DNA of 47,427 bases, taken from the NCBI RefSeq assembly GCF_018006725.1, contig NZ_JAGMXV010000011.1, forward strand, positions 1 to 47,427. The letters run 5' to 3'. The stretch comes from Rhizorhabdus sp. (GTDB taxonomy: Bacteria > Pseudomonadota > Alphaproteobacteria > Sphingomonadales > Sphingomonadaceae). Both the position numbers and the translations under genes were made by a program. This document shows, in pieces, positions 42,987 to 47,427 of the stretch (positions are counted from its first letter, which is position 1; each line of letters begins with the position of its first letter). Below the pieces are notes generated by a model that saw nothing but the letters and a program-made list of their open reading frames with translations, did not search any database and was not told the origin of the DNA.

Positions 42987-43813
42987 GCGGCAGCGACATT
43001 TCCGAGGCCTGCCGGTCGGTGCTCGACCAGCCATCGCCTCTCGGCAAGGTGAAGGCCGCCCGCAAGGCGGCCCGCGACTGGCGATGCGGACGTCTGGCCT
43101 GGGCCTTCTCTATGCCCATGCCCGACCAGCCCGCCAGGACCGGGCGGCCGCCGCTCCTTCCGCCCTCGCGCATGCCCAAGCGCGGCCGCGCCGGATCGCC
43201 CCGCGCGCGCATCGCGATGCTCCACGCCCTGGCCCATATCGAATATGTCGCGATCGATCTCGCCTTCGATCTGGTCGGTCGCTTCGGCGCGCTTTTCCCG
43301 CCGGCCTTCGTCGATGAATGGATGGCCGTCGGAGCGGAGGAAGCGATGCACTTCGCCCTGATCGAGCGGCGCCTGCAAAGCTACGGGGCTTCCTATGGCG
43401 ACCTCCCGGCACATGACGGGCTGTGGGAGGCTGCGGCAGCCACCGCACACGATCCGCTGGCGAGACTGGCCGTCGTACCGATGGTGCTCGAGGCCCGGGG
43501 CCTGGACGTAACCCCTTCTCTGATAAGCCGTTTCGAGGCGGCGGGTGACCTCTGGTCGACGCGCGTCATGTGCCGCATTGCGGAGGATGAAGTCGGCCAT
43601 GTGGCGGCTGGCGTACGTTGGTTCCGGCATCTGTGCGACCAGCAGCGATTCGATTGCACGGAGCAGTGGACGATGCTGGTCGGCCGCCATTTCCGAGGAA
43701 TGGTTAAGCCTCCATTCAACGATTCGGCGCGCGAGCGAGCCGGTTTAACGAAAGCGATGATGGCCGGGGTTGCCGCTCTCTGTGATCTCCAACACAAGAG
43801 CGGCGTCGCGTGA
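42983..43813 (+). CDS. DUF455 ferritin-like protein
   Basis: A 276-aa protein of the DUF455 family (MiaE-related ferritin-like fold). The metal-ligand pattern of a four-helix bundle is visible: HIEYVAIDL, GAEEAMHF, LEARGLDVTP and AEDEVGHVAAG, giving Glu and ExxH-type ligands for a possible di-iron site. It starts at a GTG overlapping the amidohydrolase stop. The function is unknown; an oxidative reaction on a nucleotide or RNA would be consistent with MiaE relatives but is not shown. Confidence 0.85.
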   Translation: MSGSDISEACRSVLDQPSPLGKVKAARKAARDWRCGRLAWAFSMPMPDQPARTGRPPLLPPSRMPKRGRAGSPRARIAMLHALAHIEYVAIDLAFDLVGRFGALFPPAFVDEWMAVGAEEAMHFALIERRLQSYGASYGDLPAHDGLWEAAAATAHDPLARLAVVPMVLEARGLDVTPSLISRFEAAGDLWSTRVMCRIAEDEVGHVAAGVRWFRHLCDQQRFDCTEQWTMLVGRHFRGMVKPPFNDSARERAGLTKAMMAGVAALCDLQHKSGVA

Positions 43814-43889
43814 GGGGGGGCAATTCCTGACAGCGGCGAAACAGGGTCGACCGGCTTCCCGGTTCGAGTCATCCGGTCGCGGGGGAATT

Positions 43890-44576
43890 ATGCACCTAGT
43901 TGACACTGCCGTTCGTTTCGCACGCCGACTTGCTCGCTCCATCTCTCAGGTACAGATCAAGATTATCGCCGCCACATTGATCGTTACGGCGTCGGCACAT
44001 CCTGCTCTTGCGCAGGAGGATATGTCGGATAACGCCCGGGCGGCGGCTCAGTTCCAGGCGATCTTCCAATCGTGGAAGAAGCTGGATGCGGTGAACGTCG
44101 GCGGTGCAGCCGGCGCGATCTCCATTCCGTCGATCCAGCCGATCGCCAACTTCACCTTCACCAGCGCCTTCGGCGTCCGGTCGGATCCGTTCCGGGGCGC
44201 CGCCGCCATGCATGCGGGCATCGACCTCGCTTCGCCCTCCGGCACGCCGATCTACGCGACCGCCGACGGCGTCGTCGATCGCGCCGAATGGTTCGGCGGC
44301 TATGGCAACATGGTCGAAATCGATCATGGCAAAGGTGTCGCCACCCGCTATGGTCATATGTCGCGCATTGCCGCGCGGGACGGCCAGCGCGTGAAGCGCG
44401 GCGACCTGATCGGCTATGTCGGTTCGACCGGCCGCTCCACCGGCAACCATCTTCATTATGAAGTCCGCATCGACGGCCGCGCCGTCAATCCGCTGCCCTT
44501 CCTGCAGTCGGCCAACTATCTGATGGCAGCGCGCGAAGAGAGCCAGGCGATCGCCCTCGGCGGCCCTGAAGAATAA
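43890..44576 (+). CDS. M23 family (LytM-type) peptidoglycan peptidase
   Basis: A 228-aa exported protein. A basic N-terminus with a hydrophobic core (about 24-40) and cleavage after ALA makes a signal peptide. The LytM domain has the zinc ligands His and Asp in HAGIDLASP and His in HLHYEV, plus the conserved GHMS, so it should be catalytically active on peptide cross-bridges. The ATG at 43890 has GGGGGAA upstream; the frame extends back to 43770 only by overlap with the DUF455 gene. It is followed by a terminator. Confidence 0.9.
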   Translation: MHLVDTAVRFARRLARSISQVQIKIIAATLIVTASAHPALAQEDMSDNARAAAQFQAIFQSWKKLDAVNVGGAAGAISIPSIQPIANFTFTSAFGVRSDPFRGAAAMHAGIDLASPSGTPIYATADGVVDRAEWFGGYGNMVEIDHGKGVATRYGHMSRIAARDGQRVKRGDLIGYVGSTGRSTGNHLHYEVRIDGRAVNPLPFLQSANYLMAAREESQAIALGGPEE

Positions 44577-44603
44577 GACATACGGAATATCAGGGGGGAG
44601 AAG

Positions 44604-44632
44604 GGCCGCCGGCGATTGTCGACGGCCTTTTT
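44604..44632 (+). terminator. Terminator after the M23 peptidase gene
   Basis: GGCCG (44604-44608) and CGGCC (44623-44627) enclose a further partial pairing and are followed by TTTTT (44628-44632), 28 nt after the stop codon. Confidence 0.65.
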
Positions 44633-44650
44633 CATGCCTATCTTAGACCC

Positions 44651-44986
44651 ATGGAAGCAACGACAGACATCGACCTCACCCCGTCCGCCGCAGCGCGGGT
44701 GGCGATGATCGCCACCAAGACCGGCAAGCCACCGATCCTGCGTCTCGCGATCGACGGCGGCGGCTGCGCCGGCTTCCAGTATAAATTCGAGCTCGCCGAT
44801 GCGCCGGCCGAGGACGACATCGTCACGGTGCGCGATGGCGTCTCGCTCGTCGTCGATCCGATGAGTCTCGATCTCGTCCGCGGCGGGGCGGTCGATTATG
44901 TCGAATCGCTCGGTGGCGCGGCTTTCCGGGTGACCAACCCCAACGCCGCCTCGGGCTGCGGCTGCGGTTCGAGCTTCTCGATCTGA
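44651..44986 (+). CDS. erpA: A-type iron-sulfur cluster insertion protein (ErpA/IscA)
   Basis: Carrier of Fe-S clusters to apoproteins. It has 111 aa. The three conserved Cys are present: C39 in GGGCAGF and C103/C105 in SGCGCG. The central segment LVVDPMSLDLVRGG matches the family. The gene stands between the M23 terminator and xth. In many alphaproteobacteria an erpA-like gene lies near dgt or xth; here it is only near xth. Confidence 0.92.
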   Translation: MEATTDIDLTPSAAARVAMIATKTGKPPILRLAIDGGGCAGFQYKFELADAPAEDDIVTVRDGVSLVVDPMSLDLVRGGAVDYVESLGGAAFRVTNPNAASGCGCGSSFSI

Positions 44987-45045
44987 TCGACTGATCGCGC
45001 TTCTGCATGGGTGACGCCGGCACTGCGGCGCGCTATCCCCCTGCC

Positions 45046-45822
45046 ATGAAGATTGCAACGTTCAACATCAACGGGATCAAGGCCCGTCTCCCCCGGCTGA
45101 TCGAATGGCTCGAACAGAAGGCCCCCGATGTCGCCTGCCTGCAGGAGATCAAGACCTCCGACGAGACCTTCCCGATCGCCGATATAGAGGCGGCGGGCTA
45201 TGGCGCGATCTGGCATGGACAGAAGGGCTTCAACGGCGTCGCCATCCTCGCCCGTGGCGCGCAGCCGGTCGAACGGCGCAAGGGCCTGCCCGACGATCCC
45301 GATCCCAGCCACAGCCGCTATATCGAGGCAGAGGTGAACGGCGCCATCGTCGCTTCGATCTACCTGCCTAACGGCAATCCGGTTCCGGGGCCGAAGTTCG
45401 ACTATAAGCTCGCCTGGTTCGACCGGCTGATCGATCATGCCGGCTCGCTCTGGGAAACCGAAAAACCGGTGGTGCTGGCTGGCGACTATAACGTCATTCC
45501 GACGCCTTCGGCCGACGACGTCTTTTCGGAACGGGCGATGGCGAGCGACGCGCTCACCCAACCCGAAAGCCGCGCCGCCTTCCGGCGCCTCTGCGCCGCC
45601 GGCTGGACCGACGCGCTCCGCACCGTGCATCCACATGGACCGGCCTACACCTTCTGGGATTATCAGGCGGGCGCCTGGCAGCGCGATGCGGGTTTCCGCA
45701 TCGATCATCTGATGCTGAGCCCGGCGGCAGCGGACCGGCTGATCGACGCCGGCGTCGACAAGGATACGCGCGGCCTCGAGAAGGCGAGCGACCACGCCCC
45801 GGCCTGGCTCAAACTGCGGTAG
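45046..45822 (+). CDS. xth: Exodeoxyribonuclease III (AP endonuclease)
   Basis: Endonuclease/exonuclease/phosphatase family enzyme for abasic-site repair. It has 258 aa. Motifs are FNINGIKARL at the start, LQEIKTSDETFP (metal-binding Glu), GDYNVIPTP and the ending RIDHLMLS with SDHAPAWL (catalytic Asp-His). An in-frame ATG at 45007 would add 13 residues; the ATG at 45046 gives the family start (MKIATFNING). Confidence 0.94.
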   Translation: MKIATFNINGIKARLPRLIEWLEQKAPDVACLQEIKTSDETFPIADIEAAGYGAIWHGQKGFNGVAILARGAQPVERRKGLPDDPDPSHSRYIEAEVNGAIVASIYLPNGNPVPGPKFDYKLAWFDRLIDHAGSLWETEKPVVLAGDYNVIPTPSADDVFSERAMASDALTQPESRAAFRRLCAAGWTDALRTVHPHGPAYTFWDYQAGAWQRDAGFRIDHLMLSPAAADRLIDAGVDKDTRGLEKASDHAPAWLKLR

Positions 45823-45907
45823 GGGAACAGCGCGCCAAGGTAATGGCGCAACCATAACGTCTTTCCTCCGGTACATCGGCACAAAGGTGCAACGAGGGGG
45901 ACGGGTT

Positions 45908-46645
45908 ATGGCGAGCAGGGCAAGTGCCGCGCGGGCGATGAGCGCCGAACGGTGGTTCTTCGGTGGGACGGCGATCGCGATGGCGGCGTCGATCGTGATC
46001 GGCTTCCTGCCCTCCTATTATCTGCGCGGCGTCGTCGCCGCCGGGCATCCGATCCCCTCACTCACGCCGCTCGTCCATCTCCACGGGCTGATCTTCACCG
46101 CATGGATGCTGCTCTATGTAACGCAAGTCCTGCTCGTGTCATCCGATCGCCGTGATCTGCATCGCAAGCTCGGCATGGCGGCTGTCGGGCTTCTGCCGGC
46201 GATGATCGCGATCGCTCTCGTTTCGGCCCTCTATCAGGTCGGCCGCGCTTCGGGGCCACCGATCGTCTCGCCGCTGAGTTGGCTTGCGATTCCGCTGATC
46301 AGCGTTCCCGTCTTCTCAGGATTGATCGGCGCGGGGCTTGCCAAGCGATGGGACGCCGCCAGCCACAAGCGCTACATGTTCCTCGCCATGATCGAGATGA
46401 CCAGCCCCGGCTTCGGCCGCTGGCCTTGGCCGCCCTCGGTTCCGGGTCCGATGGTGATCTTCGGATTCAGCGACCTGTTTCTGCTCGCGCTGATCGCCTG
46501 GGATCTGAAGCAGCGCGGCAGAGTTCACCGCGCCACCCTGATCGGAGGCGGGATCATGGTCGCTTCGCAGATCCTGCGCTTTGCCGTGTGGCAGACCGAG
46601 CCATGGCTCGCGTTCGCGCGCTGGACGGCGGGCCTGGTGGCCTGA
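45908..46645 (+). CDS. Multi-pass membrane protein of unknown function
   Basis: A 245-aa protein with about seven hydrophobic helices and short loops. Histidines occur at helix ends (LVHLHGLIFTAW, DLHRKLG, SHKRYMFLA), a pattern seen in small cytochrome-like membrane proteins, but no firm family is recognised. The ATG at 45908 has GAGGGGGA upstream. The gene converges on the DUF1244 gene with 3 nt between the stops. Confidence 0.8.
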   Translation: MASRASAARAMSAERWFFGGTAIAMAASIVIGFLPSYYLRGVVAAGHPIPSLTPLVHLHGLIFTAWMLLYVTQVLLVSSDRRDLHRKLGMAAVGLLPAMIAIALVSALYQVGRASGPPIVSPLSWLAIPLISVPVFSGLIGAGLAKRWDAASHKRYMFLAMIEMTSPGFGRWPWPPSVPGPMVIFGFSDLFLLALIAWDLKQRGRVHRATLIGGGIMVASQILRFAVWQTEPWLAFARWTAGLVA

Positions 46646-46648
46646 ACC

Positions 46649-46945
46649 TCAGGACGCGCGATTGCGCGCGACGCTCGCTTCCATGCGGGCGAGTTGCTCG
46701 GGGGTAGCCGCCGGCTGGCGTGCCTTCCACTCGGCATAGGGCATGCCGTAGACCGCCTCGCGCACCTGCTCCTTGCCGATCTCGCCGCCAGTCGCCTCGG
46801 CGAGCCAGTCCGACAGGCAGTTGCGGCAGAATCCGGCCAGACCCATCAGGTCGATGTTCTGCGCATCCTCGCGATGCTGCAGATGCCGGATCAGCCGGCG
46901 AAAGGCGGCAGCTGCGTGGCGGTCGTCGATATCGTCGATGGTCAT
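46649..46945 (-). CDS. DUF1244 family protein
   Basis: A 98-aa cytoplasmic protein. The segment HLQHREDAQNIDLM then GLAGFCRNCLSDWL, with a C-x-x-C pair, and the later EAVYGMPYAEWK match the DUF1244 family, whose function is unknown. GGGAGAGACG lies before the ATG. It follows the LysE-family gene by 25 nt in the same direction and may share its transcript. Confidence 0.88.
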   Translation of the reverse strand: MTIDDIDDRHAAAAFRRLIRHLQHREDAQNIDLMGLAGFCRNCLSDWLAEATGGEIGKEQVREAVYGMPYAEWKARQPAATPEQLARMEASVARNRAS

Positions 46946-46970
46946 CTCGTCTCTCCCGATCAGGTCGATG

Positions 46971-47427
46971 TCAGCGCTGCCGCCAGGCGAGCAGCGATAG
47001 GCCGAAGGCGATGAACAGCGCTCCGCTCACGCGGTTGACGAGCCTCTGCCATTCCGGCCGTTTCAAATAGCGCGCCATCGTGCGTCCGCCCGTCGCATAG
47101 GTCATGTACCAGGCGGTCTCGATGACGACGAAGGTCGCGACGAGGATCGCGAATTGCGGGGCCTTGGGCAATGCCGGACTGACGAACTGCGGAAAGAAGG
47201 CCGCTGCGAAAATCAGCGCCTTGGGGTTGCTGATGCTGATCAGGAAACCCGAGCGGAACAGGTCGGCCGGACGCAGTACCGGCCCGGCCGCCCCCTCCCC
47301 CGCAAGCTCGACCGGTACGCTGTCGTCGCGCCAGCTCTTGATGCCGATCCAGATCAGATAGGCCGCGCCCGCGACCTTTATGGCCGTCAGCATCTCGGGA
47401 AGCGCCGACAGCAGCGCGCTCATGCCC
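46971..47427 (-). CDS. LysE/RhtB-family amino-acid exporter (5' end missing)
   Basis: Membrane exporter of the LysE superfamily. The visible 152 codons hold about four helices, with AAYLIWIGIKSW, the central motif FLISISNPKALIFAAAFFPQF and a C-terminus ending in helices plus LAWRQR. Complete members have about 205 aa, so roughly 55 N-terminal residues, including the first membrane helix, lie beyond the right edge. The internal ATG at 47423 is therefore not the start. Confidence 0.88.
   Translation of the reverse strand, partial: GMSALLSALPEMLTAIKVAGAAYLIWIGIKSWRDDSVPVELAGEGAAGPVLRPADLFRSGFLISISNPKALIFAAAFFPQFVSPALPKAPQFAILVATFVVIETAWYMTYATGGRTMARYLKRPEWQRLVNRVSGALFIAFGLSLLAWRQR

Noticed and set aside
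43856-43890. GGTTCGAGTC resembling a tRNA T-arm
   Set aside because: No matching acceptor, D-arm or anticodon stem can be placed around it; it lies in the leader of the M23 gene.
1-47427. CRISPR array, insertion sequence, prophage or rRNA operon
   Set aside because: No regularly spaced repeats, transposase or phage genes, or rRNA-like stretches were seen.

Overview
The window is high-GC, densely coded bacterial chromosome. Gene content and order point to an alphaproteobacterium of the Sphingomonadales. The evidence is a PhyR/NepR/EcfG general stress response locus with a PhyP-type kinase-like protein, the order dgt-argS-SPOR-nagZ-scpA-scpB-tatABC, GANTC sites in front of ftsZ, and short GC-rich palindromic repeats of a kind common in sphingomonad genomes. 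I saw no rRNA or tRNA gene, CRISPR array, insertion sequence or prophage.

Layout. (1) 1-865: the end of a proton-translocating transhydrogenase alpha subunit, then an ORF whose first ~84 codons are PntB and whose remainder is FtsL. This is an in-frame chimera, either a real deletion/fusion or an assembly join. (2) 862-17718: the dcw division and cell-wall cluster ftsI-murE-murF-mraY-murD-ftsW-murG-murC-(66-aa small protein)-murB-ddl-ftsQ-ftsA-ftsZ. Almost every junction up to ftsQ is a stop/start overlap. The one interruption, murB-ddl, is filled by three copies of a ~48-bp palindromic repeat. mraZ and rsmH, normally before ftsL, are absent. (3) 17835-19596: a secreted TPR-SPOR protein and a small secreted protein. 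(4) 19661-29378: dgt, an M28 peptidase with membrane segments, argS, a second SPOR protein, nagZ, scpA, scpB, tatA, tatB, tatC. (5) 29420-33776: the stress response locus with an entericidin-like lipoprotein, phyP, nepR, divergent phyR, ecfG, and a second NepR-like small protein convergent with ecfG. Four EcfG-type promoter candidates (GGAAC-N16-CGTT-like) lie in this 4 kb. (6) 33850-37308: glnE and a Bcp peroxiredoxin. (7) 37314-40602: a TonB-dependent receptor and a PepSY membrane protein behind a Fur-like box, probably an iron uptake unit. (8) 40616-47427: an alpha/beta hydrolase with rppH; a divergent histone-deacetylase-family amidohydrolase coupled to a DUF455 ferritin-like protein; an M23 peptidase; erpA; xth; a multi-pass membrane protein; DUF1244; and a LysE-family exporter cut by the window end.

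How the genes work together. The dcw cluster makes lipid II (MurB-G, Ddl, MraY), moves and polymerises it at the septum (FtsW, FtsI) and positions the divisome (FtsZ, FtsA, FtsQ, FtsL). Two SPOR proteins, NagZ and the M23 peptidase add septal peptidoglycan binding, recycling and remodelling. In the stress locus, phosphorylated PhyR is expected to sequester NepR and free EcfG, with PhyP acting on PhyR. The second NepR-like protein would add another brake, apparently under EcfG control.

All calls rest on reading the sequence and on family knowledge; no database search was run. Start codons were chosen from ribosome-binding sites, stop/start overlaps and family N-termini, and are less certain than the ends.
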